A DNA stretch of 64,000 bases, from positions 1 to 64,000 of the forward strand of contig QHMG01000009.1 in assembly GCA_003258725.1 (NCBI GenBank). Reading direction: 5' to 3'. Below, piece by piece: positions 16,706-25,102 of this stretch. The DNA comes from Candidatus Melainabacteria bacterium (GTDB lineage Bacteria > Cyanobacteriota > Vampirovibrionia > Gastranaerophilales > Gastranaerophilaceae). Numbering within the stretch: position 1 is the first letter of the stretch; each line of letters starts with the position of its first letter. A model generated the notes under the pieces. The model had not been told where the DNA came from, did not search any database, and worked only from the letters and a program-made list of their open reading frames with translations. The position numbers were made by a program, and so were the translations under genes.

Positions 16706-19700
16706 ATGGCAGAAGGATTCAACTTAGAAGAAATTAGTAAAAAATTCAATGCATTAGCGGAGGGCATTGATGCAATAAAAACTCAAAATGCACTTAATAT
16801 TGGTGATACAAGTCGTGTATTGAGTAATTTAGGCGTGAAATTGGACGAATTGGCTAACAGCTTAGAGCCAAGTGAAGACAATACAAAAGATTTATTAGAT
16901 GAGATAAAACATACTTTAGAGGATAGATACTCGTTTATAAATGTTAAGTTTACAGAGTTAGAGTCATCTTTTAAAAATGTCTTAAAAAATAATGAAGAGT
17001 TAGTTACAACACCTAAAATGAAAGAACTTTTTGATGTTCTTTCTACGAACTTAACAGTTTTTTCAAAACAGGTTATGGCGCAAGGTGATATTCTTAATGA
17101 AATCACATTAAGAATTGAAGCGTTAAGAACAGATGATACTGACAAACGAGATATTATTAAAAATATTGGATTATTAAAAAATGATTTAGATAAATTTAAT
17201 AATGGTTTTGAAAGTATTATTTTAAACGTAAACAACAACTATGAAACATTGATGGAGCATATTTCTCATCTTGATCCAACAAGTGAAGTTGAAAATATGA
17301 AGAATGCTGTTTCTGATATGAAAATGACAACAGATACTATTATGTCTGCAGTTCAAGTTGTTGATCAAAAACAAAATAATTTAAATGACACAATGTCAGA
17401 AATTATCTCTCAAAATACAAAAATTAATGCAAATGTTAAGGCTTTAGCTGGTCAAAGTGATTTTGACGGTTTGGTTAGAAAAGTTGAGGGTGCTATTGAA
17501 CTTATTACTACATTAAAAAGCGCTCTTACTGATGCAAATGAACAAAGCCAAAAAGCGCTTTTAGTTCAATTAGATAAATTATCAAGTACAGTTACAAGAA
17601 TTTTGACAGAAGAAGATTTTGAAATTTTTAAATCTGAATTGTCAAAACTTGTATATGATGTAATTGAATCAACAAACGTAATGCGTGGAGATTTAATTAG
17701 TACAACTTCTGAATTTAAAGATTTGGCTAAAATGCTAGAAGATTTGGATTTAAAAACATCTTTTTCATCTTTAAGAACTCTTATAGATGATAGCACTCGT
17801 AATATAAAAGAAAGTGTTGTTGATGCCGTAGCAAATTCTGGTATTGAACCGATTAAAAATAATCTGAATTTATTAGTTGAAAAATTAGACCAAACAAAAA
17901 CCTCAATTGTGGAAAGTGGTGATAGAAATTCAGAAAGAACTTCTGAAAAACTTGATTCTATCTTTGAATTAGCAGACAAAGTGCGTGAAATGGTTACTTA
18001 TATGCCAGACACAATTAAGCAAAATTACATGTCTGTTGAAGAAGGTCAAAGAGCTTTTGTTGAAAAAAGTGTTAAAGATTTAGAAACAATTTCTGACGGT
18101 ATCAAATATTTACAATCTGATGTGAAGGCTATGGCTTCACCTATAAGAGAAACTTTAATTGCTGATGTTAAACAATTAAAAGAGATTGTTTTTGATATTA
18201 AAAATTACGTATCAGCAAGTGATGAAGTTATTGCGAAAGTTACAAATTTAGAAACTATACTTGGCAGAGTTGCAGGCGATTATGATGTCGCTTTACATTC
18301 AGTTCAAGATAATATTATTCAATATATGTCTGGTATCAAAGAAGATTGTGAATCTGCTGATATCAAAATGAACAATTTTGCGTTTGAGTTTAATTCTCTA
18401 AAAAGTGAATTAGGTAAAGTTTTTGCAGATTATAAAAATGCAACAGTTGGACAAAATGAAAAGTTTAATAGTGTTTGTAATGGCATTTCATCAAGATTTG
18501 ATAATGTGATGACAGCCTTAGCGACAATTTCAGAGCAACCCGCAGCAATAGCAGGTATCAAAGAAGGTTTTGAATCGGTTCAACGTTGTATGCAAGATTT
18601 GTTGTTAGAGGTTTCTGACTTAAAAGTTGGAGCAACCGCGAATAGAATTAATACTGAATCTGCTCAAATTACCGCAGGTGCAGATGTTCCGTCTAGTGAT
18701 GCTCTTTTAAAATTAGAAGATAAACTTAATAAATTAAAAGATCAGCTAAATTTTATGTCTACGGATATGATGGAAAATCTTTACAACAGAACAGAAACTA
18801 TTTTAAAAGAATTCGAACCAGTCCAAAAAGCGGTCTTGTCGTTTGTTGATGTTGATTTGCAAAATGTTGCATCTGTGTTAAAAGAACAAATGGATGCTTA
18901 CAAAATTGGAATGGAACAAATAGTACAAGAAATTCCATCAGATGAAGCCCGTTCTGTTTTAAATAATTTGTTTACAGGCTTTGGTTCTTTAGAAAACAAG
19001 ATTGCACAAATGGAAACTTCAATAAAAGATGCCCAAGCAAAATCTATTGAAGAAATTAAGAATCTATTAGAGCAAGCAAAATCATTAATGCCATCAGTTG
19101 CTGAAATGAATTCTGAAAGGGCTGTGGTTTCTGCAGATGTAAACTTTGATGAATTAATCGAAAAATTAGATGCAAAACTTGTTGAAGTTCAAAGTGGTAT
19201 AAATGATAAGTTTTCTAATGTTCATAAGCATTTAGATGATGTTGTTATTCCAAAATTAGATAATATTAACAACAAGCAAAATGATTTATTCGCAAAAATA
19301 GACTCTGTAAAAAGTACAGAAGAATTAAATGCAATTAAAAATCAATTGAATGAATTGTTTGACAAATTGTCTAATGTTCAAGACGATATTACAAATAATA
19401 AAATTGCTGCAAATGCTGTTACTCCGGAACGTTTGGAAGGACTAGGCGATGAGGAAAAATCTATCATCGTTGATTTTACAAATAATTTGAGTGAGTTGGC
19501 TAATTTAGTTAAACATTCATCTGATAATATAGATGCAAAAATTACAAGAGCTTTGTCAGAAAATGCTGTTAATGTAGATTTTGAAGGCTTGAAAGCTGAC
19601 ATTGCACAAATGCTGTCAGCGGTTCAATCTCAAGTTTCAGATATTGCCGTAGAAGATAATAATGGAACAAACGGTGCGCCAGTTTCTTTAGTAAAAGTTT

Positions 19701-21334
19701 TACTAGAAGAATACAAATCTCAAATTGTTGATGCTGTGAATAGCGTTAAACAAACAGTTTGGGACTATGGTCATGATGAAGAAGTTGCAAAAGACATAAA
19801 AGTAATTAGCCAAAAAATGGATTTACTTGCGTTAAATGATGATGTTAAATTTGAAATTGACAAGTCTTTGCAAGAAATCAAATCTATCGTTAAAGATCAA
19901 CAAAAATTCTTGAACACAATTAATATTTTAGAAACTTTGGCTAGTTTAGAAGATATTAATAAAATGAAAGGGTTAGAACAACTTTCAAAATTAAACGAAA
20001 TTATTAGCGTTGATAAGTTGAATGCATTAAATAAGCTAACTCTTTTAGATAAATTGAAAAATCTTGATTGTTTAGATGAATTACAAAAAATACCTAAATT
20101 GTCGGGTATGCTTGAAGTTCAGGAACAATTAAAAACTGTAATTAATGGTTTAGACCAAAAATTAAATGTTTTCTCAAAGAATTATTCAACTCTGGATATT
20201 TTTACAGAAGACGTTAAAAATGAGTTTGATGCTTTTAAAAATGAGTTAAATACAGCAAAAACAGCAATTATGAAACATGTTCTAAATGTATTTGAACAAT
20301 TATCATTTGTTGTTGAAGGTGAAGAAATTAAAGACTTCGTTGATGAAAAAGCTCAAGCAATTTTAGATGCAGTAAAAAATAATGAAACTTTAAGTCAAGA
20401 AGTTAAAACTATAAAAAGTGCCGTTGACGCTATCAATCCTTTGGAATACAAGGATATTGAAGGCGATATGAAGCGTGTTAATGAAGTTGCAGATATTATT
20501 GAAAACTTCCCTAATGATGTTGAAAATAGATTAAGCGAAAAGTTTAAAGAATTTAAACAACAATTGAATTTAATGCGTGTTGGTACAACTGAAGATGATG
20601 AAAATTATACTTATGCACTTCAAGATGTAGAATCAGATATTGCACGTTTAAGACTTGCGCTTGATGATATCAAGAAAGTAGTTGAAGAAAATTCATTAAA
20701 AGAAATTGCAGAATACGTTAACGAAATTGTAAAACAAGTTGATGATATGAAGTTTAATATCAGCCAAGATGATATTTTCAAAATGAAGGTGGATATTGAA
20801 AGGATTACTTCTGATATAGTAAGTATTAGTTCTAGAACTAATAAATTATTACTTGCATCTGATGAGTCAGCTCAAGCATTAAATACTTCAATGCAATCAT
20901 TCAGAAATACAATTTCTGATTTATATGATGGTTTAAAAAAACTTGATTATTCTGAAATGACAGCAAAATTGGAAGAAGTTAATAATCAAATTGTTGAATC
21001 AAATAAACAACAACGCAATATTACGGATACGGTTGCAAGATTAGCGGTATGGTCTGAAAGTACTGATGAAACTCTTGCAGATGTTAATGATACTTTGACT
21101 AAGTTGAAAAAAGCAATGCCTTCGAGTGAAGCTGTGCTTGAAGAATTGGAAGTTAAATTTGCAAAACAACAACAAAAAATAGATGCATTAGAAGACAAGT
21201 TAGATGAATTATTGGCTGCAAATGAGGATAGTGATACTTCAAACATGTCTAAAAAGCTTACTGACATAGACAAGCAATTAACCAAGTTAAATAGAAGTAT
21301 TGAACGATTAACTTCTTATGTTGATGAGGAATAA
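16706..21334 (+). CDS. Giant coiled-coil protein (1542 aa)
   Basis: Almost the whole protein is predicted by eye to be alpha-helical with heptad-like hydrophobic spacing. It is rich in Asp, Glu, Lys, Asn and Leu, with very few Pro, Trp or Cys, and has no signal peptide or membrane segment. Around residues 1070-1140 is a distinct Leu-rich stretch of short repeats (LETLASLEDI, GLEQLSKLNEI, ALNKLTLLDKL). No enzymatic motif is visible. Such architecture is seen in cytoskeletal, chromosome-organising or scaffold proteins, but I cannot assign one. GAGG lies upstream of the ATG. CutA begins 2 bases after the stop, then an HEXXH protein, forming a three-gene run. Confidence 0.8.
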   Translation: MAEGFNLEEISKKFNALAEGIDAIKTQNALNIGDTSRVLSNLGVKLDELANSLEPSEDNTKDLLDEIKHTLEDRYSFINVKFTELESSFKNVLKNNEELVTTPKMKELFDVLSTNLTVFSKQVMAQGDILNEITLRIEALRTDDTDKRDIIKNIGLLKNDLDKFNNGFESIILNVNNNYETLMEHISHLDPTSEVENMKNAVSDMKMTTDTIMSAVQVVDQKQNNLNDTMSEIISQNTKINANVKALAGQSDFDGLVRKVEGAIELITTLKSALTDANEQSQKALLVQLDKLSSTVTRILTEEDFEIFKSELSKLVYDVIESTNVMRGDLISTTSEFKDLAKMLEDLDLKTSFSSLRTLIDDSTRNIKESVVDAVANSGIEPIKNNLNLLVEKLDQTKTSIVESGDRNSERTSEKLDSIFELADKVREMVTYMPDTIKQNYMSVEEGQRAFVEKSVKDLETISDGIKYLQSDVKAMASPIRETLIADVKQLKEIVFDIKNYVSASDEVIAKVTNLETILGRVAGDYDVALHSVQDNIIQYMSGIKEDCESADIKMNNFAFEFNSLKSELGKVFADYKNATVGQNEKFNSVCNGISSRFDNVMTALATISEQPAAIAGIKEGFESVQRCMQDLLLEVSDLKVGATANRINTESAQITAGADVPSSDALLKLEDKLNKLKDQLNFMSTDMMENLYNRTETILKEFEPVQKAVLSFVDVDLQNVASVLKEQMDAYKIGMEQIVQEIPSDEARSVLNNLFTGFGSLENKIAQMETSIKDAQAKSIEEIKNLLEQAKSLMPSVAEMNSERAVVSADVNFDELIEKLDAKLVEVQSGINDKFSNVHKHLDDVVIPKLDNINNKQNDLFAKIDSVKSTEELNAIKNQLNELFDKLSNVQDDITNNKIAANAVTPERLEGLGDEEKSIIVDFTNNLSELANLVKHSSDNIDAKITRALSENAVNVDFEGLKADIAQMLSAVQSQVSDIAVEDNNGTNGAPVSLVKVLLEEYKSQIVDAVNSVKQTVWDYGHDEEVAKDIKVISQKMDLLALNDDVKFEIDKSLQEIKSIVKDQQKFLNTINILETLASLEDINKMKGLEQLSKLNEIISVDKLNALNKLTLLDKLKNLDCLDELQKIPKLSGMLEVQEQLKTVINGLDQKLNVFSKNYSTLDIFTEDVKNEFDAFKNELNTAKTAIMKHVLNVFEQLSFVVEGEEIKDFVDEKAQAILDAVKNNETLSQEVKTIKSAVDAINPLEYKDIEGDMKRVNEVADIIENFPNDVENRLSEKFKEFKQQLNLMRVGTTEDDENYTYALQDVESDIARLRLALDDIKKVVEENSLKEIAEYVNEIVKQVDDMKFNISQDDIFKMKVDIERITSDIVSISSRTNKLLLASDESAQALNTSMQSFRNTISDLYDGLKKLDYSEMTAKLEEVNNQIVESNKQQRNITDTVARLAVWSESTDETLADVNDTLTKLKKAMPSSEAVLEELEVKFAKQQQKIDALEDKLDELLAANEDSDTSNMSKKLTDIDKQLTKLNRSIERLTSYVDEE

Positions 21335-21336
21335 AA

Positions 21337-21654
21337 ATGGGCGCAGTTGTAATTTTTTGTACAGTTCCAAATAAAGACGAAGCTAAAAAGATTTCGAAAG
21401 CCTTGTTGAATGAAAATCTTGCAGCTTGTTGCAGTACTGTTGACAAAATTAGTTCAATGTTTTCTTGGAATGGTGAAATATGTAATGAAAACGAATTACT
21501 GTTAATCATAAAAACTCGTCAAGAGCTTTTTGATAAAATTGAGGCTGTAATTAAGGCATTTCATTCTTATAATGTGCCAGAAATTATTGCACTACCTGTA
21601 ATTCAAGGTTCTAAAGATTATTTGGGCTGGATTGAACACGAAACAGACGTATAA
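21337..21654 (+). CDS. cutA: CutA-family protein
   Basis: The sequence fits the CutA trimer: VVIFCTVPNKDEAKKISKALLNENLAACC, then SMFSWNGEICNENELLLIIKTR, and the end SYNVPEIIALPV...YLGWIE. Length 105 is standard. CutA was linked to divalent cation (copper) tolerance in Escherichia coli, but its true role is still unsettled. It sits 2 bases after the giant coiled-coil gene and is probably translated from the same mRNA. A following gene starts 7 bases after its stop. Confidence 0.95.
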   Translation: MGAVVIFCTVPNKDEAKKISKALLNENLAACCSTVDKISSMFSWNGEICNENELLLIIKTRQELFDKIEAVIKAFHSYNVPEIIALPVIQGSKDYLGWIEHETDV

Positions 21655-21655
21655 T
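21650..21655 (+). promoter_or_regulatory. -10 box across the cutA stop, 6 bases before the next ATG
   Basis: TATAAT overlaps the TAA stop of cutA and ends 6 bases before the ATG at 21662. No -35 is seen at 17 bp, so this may be chance or a weak internal promoter. Confidence 0.35.
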
Positions 21656-21661
21656 ATTATT

Positions 21662-22465
21662 ATGCAAATTAATGAATTAATTGAATATATGGAGTCTTTA
21701 GGGCTTGAAATTCATACGACGACTAAGGCAAGAGGTCATTTAGGCTTCTTTTTAGATGGAAGGATTGATATTTCAAAATCAACTCCACAAGAACGCATAA
21801 TTCCAACTCTTTTACACGAGTTTGCTCACTATATTCATTCTAAAATAGAAGGAAACATACCTAAAACGGGTGGTTCTATAAACATAATTTTTAATACTGA
21901 AGAAGATTTTACAGATGAATTAATAGCGGTAACGAATTTTGTTGACAATCATTCAAAATGTGAAAAACTAATTCGTCATAGAGATATGGTAAAAGATAGC
22001 ATTAAAAAACTAGATTTACAGATAAAAGAAGAATTTCCAAAATTTCAACGATCTAAAAAATTTAAAGAATTTGACAAAGCAATAAGAGGTACTAAACTTA
22101 AATACTTGTTGAAGTATGACAGAGTAAGAATTATGCCTTGGTTTTTATTTGGCAAAGAGGAAGTTTTGTCTATAAATACGATAGAACAAGATTTTCCAAA
22201 TTTGAAAACGGCCTTTGTAAATTATATAAGACTTAAATCTTTAACCAGAAAACAACGTAGAATTTCGAATAGAATAGCTAAGCTACATCGCTATTACAAT
22301 AGACCAACAGAACTTTTTGCAAGACTTGTTGAAGGTTTATACATAGATAAAGATTTGACTTATAAATTAGCCCCTAATGCAACAAACAGATTTTTTGAGT
22401 TACTAGAGTTGGGTTACTATAAAGAATTAAAAAATATATTTGATTTATTTGTAACAAAATGTTAA
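21662..22465 (+). CDS. HEXXH zinc-metallopeptidase-like protein
   Basis: The protein contains LLHEFAHYIHS (His52, Glu53, His56), the zincin metal-binding and catalytic motif, preceded by a short strand (LDGRIDISKS) as in ImmA/IrrE-like peptidases. A second acidic ligand probably lies in RPTELFARLVEG near residue 225. The rest is basic and helical. It lacks a signal peptide and membrane segment, so it acts in the cytosol. I take the ATG at 21662, giving 267 residues; a TTG ten codons earlier overlaps cutA. It follows cutA and the giant coiled-coil gene. Whether it cuts either product is unknown. Confidence 0.7.
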   Translation: MQINELIEYMESLGLEIHTTTKARGHLGFFLDGRIDISKSTPQERIIPTLLHEFAHYIHSKIEGNIPKTGGSINIIFNTEEDFTDELIAVTNFVDNHSKCEKLIRHRDMVKDSIKKLDLQIKEEFPKFQRSKKFKEFDKAIRGTKLKYLLKYDRVRIMPWFLFGKEEVLSINTIEQDFPNLKTAFVNYIRLKSLTRKQRRISNRIAKLHRYYNRPTELFARLVEGLYIDKDLTYKLAPNATNRFFELLELGYYKELKNIFDLFVTKC

Positions 22466-22543
22466 TATAGACTATAAATAACGCAATTAATTTTTTTACA
22501 ATTGTTTTGTTACGTATAGTTTTTATAAAATAAAGGAGGAAAC

Positions 22544-23047
22544 ATGACCGACAATAATAGTATTAATATTGGTGGAGTAAGATTTAATCAACAAGATGTA
22601 AAAAAATCTGAGGTTGTAAAACAAGGTGATAAACAAATGAATAGTGTATTTTTAAACGATGGAACACATGTTGTTTATCCAGATCAAAACCCTAAAAATG
22701 ATGCAAGTATTATGCAACAAAATGGCAAAAAATATACTTGGGAGCTTAATCCAAGAGGAAATAACGCAACTTTTGCTAGTGTTGCCCATGAAGATCCTTC
22801 ATACAAAGAAACAACCTTTAACAAGGTTGATGGAGCTCAAATTACAGGTACTGAAGGCAGAGATGATTACCGCTTGAAAGGGTGTAAAGATACCAATGTT
22901 GACATTTCTCAAAATGATGGAGTAAAGGATAATGTTGAAATTGGAAAATATAAAGCAAAAGGCGAAGAAACTAGAACTTCTTCAGGTGTAACTGTCGAAA
23001 AAGCTACAGGTGACAAAGTTAAGGAACATCAAGAAAAAGTTAAATAA
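22544..23047 (+). CDS. Hypothetical soluble protein, polar (167 aa)
   Basis: A hydrophilic protein rich in Asn, Asp, Lys and Gly, with predicted beta strands (INIGGVRFNQ, SVFLNDGTHVVYPDQ, ATFASVAHED) but no recognised domain. The C-terminal 40 residues are highly charged and probably disordered. AAAGGAGG is an exceptionally strong ribosome site 5 bases before the ATG. The gene is monocistronic with a strong terminator behind. It has no signal peptide. It resembles the lineage-specific small proteins that recur across this window. Confidence 0.65.
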   Translation: MTDNNSINIGGVRFNQQDVKKSEVVKQGDKQMNSVFLNDGTHVVYPDQNPKNDASIMQQNGKKYTWELNPRGNNATFASVAHEDPSYKETTFNKVDGAQITGTEGRDDYRLKGCKDTNVDISQNDGVKDNVEIGKYKAKGEETRTSSGVTVEKATGDKVKEHQEKVK

Positions 23048-23088
23048 TTTATATATCTTTAAATAATAAAAGCAGTAAAGATTAAATG

Positions 23089-23139
23089 GAACCCTAAAAA
23101 TTAGACTAAGTAAAAAAAGTCTGTTTTAGGGTTCTATTT
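23089..23139 (+). terminator. Intrinsic terminator with two-part stem
   Basis: GAACCCTAAAA (23089-23099) pairs with TTTTAGGGTTC (23124-23134). An inner AGACT/AGTCT stem lies within the loop. A short T-rich tail follows. Confidence 0.75.
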
Positions 23140-23186
23140 GCAGGTTAGCCTATTTTTTGAAAATATATAAAATGTAAAATTAACAC

Positions 23187-23215
23187 TTGATTTTAAAAAA
23201 AATGTATGTTAAACT
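23187..23215 (+). promoter_or_regulatory. Promoter of the 23261 gene
   Basis: TTGATT, a 17-bp spacer and TAAACT place transcription near 23222, leaving a leader of about 39 bases with AAAGGAG. Confidence 0.5.
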
Positions 23216-23260
23216 AACTACACACATAGTAATAAGATAGACAATAAAGGAGAAAGAAAA

Positions 23261-23662
23261 ATGGCAGTTCAACCAGTTGGTGCACAAAGTGCAGTACAAA
23301 TGGCTTATTTAAATCAAAAACCAACAAATTGGAAATTAAATGTCGCTCGTCATTCTACTAATACAGTTACTCCAAAAACTAAAGAAGAAATTGACGCAAA
23401 ACAAAATGACAATTTATTACTTAACCTTGATTACGTAGGTAAGCAAGTAAAAGCATTGTTAGATTTAACTGCAGGTAGAGAAGTTAAAGTTGACAAATTT
23501 GCTAACCCATTACCAGAAGATGCGTACAAAACAAAAGCTCAAAAACAAAAAGATGATGCTATTGTTGAATTAGGTTATATTGGCGATTGCTTGAACAAAT
23601 TGGTTAAAGCAAAAGCTGGTAAATTAGATGAACCTAAACAAAAAAGACCAAGAGGTAACTAA
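23261..23662 (+). CDS. Basic hypothetical protein with an internal repeat (133 aa)
   Basis: A small, Lys-rich, soluble protein. Two copies of a helical repeat of about 19 residues can be aligned: NLDYVGKQVKALLDLTAGR (about 53-71) and ELGYIGDCLNKLVKAKAGK (about 105-123). They share xLxYxGxxxxxLxxxxAG. A basic tail (KQKRPRGN) ends the protein. The strong AAAGGAG site, own promoter and own terminator with a 20-bp stem imply high expression. No family is recognised; nucleic-acid binding is conceivable from the charge. Confidence 0.65.
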   Translation: MAVQPVGAQSAVQMAYLNQKPTNWKLNVARHSTNTVTPKTKEEIDAKQNDNLLLNLDYVGKQVKALLDLTAGREVKVDKFANPLPEDAYKTKAQKQKDDAIVELGYIGDCLNKLVKAKAGKLDEPKQKRPRGN

Positions 23663-23675
23663 TAAACTAAAAAAT

Positions 23676-23720
23676 AAAACAAACAAAGCGACGCAGAATG
23701 CGTCGCTTTGTTTGTTTTAT
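23676..23720 (+). terminator. Bidirectional terminator, 20-bp stem
   Basis: A perfect 20-bp stem (23676-23695 with 23699-23718) and a GAA loop lie between two convergent genes. A-rich on one side and T-rich on the other, it can stop both. Confidence 0.9.
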
Positions 23721-23755
23721 TTCAGAAATTAAAAATTCTGGAATGGTTCTAATTG

Positions 23756-24964
23756 TTAAGGTCTTAAAATAGAAACTACAAACTTGTCATTCAAGTATTT
23801 TCTGGCAATTTCTTGAACTTGTTCTGGAGTTACAGCCTTAATTTTTTTGATTAATTCATCTTTGAAACCAAAGCCCATACCAAAAATTGCGTGATGAGCC
23901 ATTTGGTTTGCTTGTTGAGCATTTGTTTCTGTTATAAATTGAAGTTTGCCAATGTAATTATTTTTAGCGTTTGTCAATTCTTCTTCTGAGACTAAAACAT
24001 CTTTAATTTTTTGAATTTCTTCTTTAAAACCGTCAAGAGAGGTTTGTATATTTTTAGGTTCTGTTGCGATGTAGATATTGAAGTTTGCACATTTTTGGTA
24101 GATTTCGTATGCACTTCTAACTGTATATGCTAATCCTTTTTTATCTCTAAGTTCGCAGAATAATCTAGAAGATAATCCGCTTGCACCTAAAAGGGTATTT
24201 AAAACAACAAATGCTGGATATTCCTCTGATGTAATTGTTGGAACTTGCCAACCTTGAAAAATTTGCGCTTGGTTTGCATCAGGTTTGATAAATTCGATTG
24301 TTTCAGCTTTTTCAAGATGTGGAGTTGGAATTTCACATACGTGAGTTTCATCATTTGGTAAATTACCAAGATGTTTGTTTAATAAAATTTCAATTGTATT
24401 AAAATCCATATCTCCAACGAAAGATAAAACTTTTCTACCTTCTGTCATAATTTCATTGTATGCATCAATTACATCTTGTTTTGTAATTTTATCTAGATTT
24501 TCTTCTATTTTAGTGAATGTATTTCCATAAAAATGGTCTTTAAATAATGTTTTTACGAAATTATCTAGTGCACGAGTTCTTGCAGAATCAAGTTCAGCAG
24601 GAATTTCGCCTTCTAGTTTTACTCTTTCTTTATCAAATTCATCAAAGGTTGAATTTTCAACGATATCTTGAAGTAATTCTAACGCTAAATCTAAATCTTC
24701 ATTCAAGCAAACAACTCTAAATCGAAGATAATCTTGCTTCATATCACAAGAAACTTCAATTGCGTTAGCATCTAATTCATTTGCAAGTTGTTCAGCTGAA
24801 CGAGTTTTTGTACCTTGTAGAAGTAGTCTGTTCATAATTGAATAAATGCCAGCTATTTTTTCAGGTTTGTTAATAGCTATATTAAGCGACATTGCTACTC
24901 TGGGTGTGTTTTTGTTTTGTCTGTAAGCGACATTAATTTTATTTTTTAATTCAAAGTTTTTCAT
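23756..24964 (-). CDS. M16-family peptidase homologue lacking the zinc motif
   Basis: The fold is that of M16 (insulinase/processing peptidase) proteins: paired domains, TRSAEQLANELDANA after the first helix, and the conserved second-half motif GLSSRLFCELRDKKGLAYTV. The catalytic HXXEH, expected just before RLLLQGT, reads YSIMN, so zinc binding and catalysis should be lost. Such inactive M16 proteins usually pair with an active partner, which is not in this window. I use the ATG at 24964 (402 residues); a TTG lies 7 codons earlier. There is no Shine-Dalgarno. TTGAAA, 17 bp and TTACAT lie just upstream. No signal peptide is seen. Confidence 0.85.
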   Translation of the reverse strand: MKNFELKNKINVAYRQNKNTPRVAMSLNIAINKPEKIAGIYSIMNRLLLQGTKTRSAEQLANELDANAIEVSCDMKQDYLRFRVVCLNEDLDLALELLQDIVENSTFDEFDKERVKLEGEIPAELDSARTRALDNFVKTLFKDHFYGNTFTKIEENLDKITKQDVIDAYNEIMTEGRKVLSFVGDMDFNTIEILLNKHLGNLPNDETHVCEIPTPHLEKAETIEFIKPDANQAQIFQGWQVPTITSEEYPAFVVLNTLLGASGLSSRLFCELRDKKGLAYTVRSAYEIYQKCANFNIYIATEPKNIQTSLDGFKEEIQKIKDVLVSEEELTNAKNNYIGKLQFITETNAQQANQMAHHAIFGMGFGFKDELIKKIKAVTPEQVQEIARKYLNDKFVVSILRP

Positions 24965-25022
24965 AGTAATTTTATGTAAACACAAAATTATTAAGTTTTC
25001 AACATAAAATCTATAAAACGGC

Positions 25023-25050
25023 TTGTAATTCAGTCTGTTTGTGATATAGT
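25023..25050 (+). promoter_or_regulatory. Promoter of ppdK
   Basis: TTGTAA, a 16-bp spacer and TATAGT preceded by TGA (extended -10). Transcription would begin near 25057, giving a leader of about 45 bases. Confidence 0.55.
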
Positions 25051-25102
25051 CAAACTAGAAAGACATATAAGTTTATACACATTATTACAAAAGGAGAAAA
25101 AA

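Noticed and set aside
16783..17979. Minus-strand open frames of 137-151 codons inside the giant coiled-coil gene
   Set aside because: They are Ser/Leu/Phe-rich mirror frames of a low-complexity gene, have no ribosome site, and the sense frame is uninterrupted.
22449..22465. Shared 16-mer with 37380-37396 (TTTGTAACAAAATGTTAA)
   Set aside because: One copy is coding sequence at the end of the HEXXH gene and the sequence is AT-rich, so coincidence is likely.
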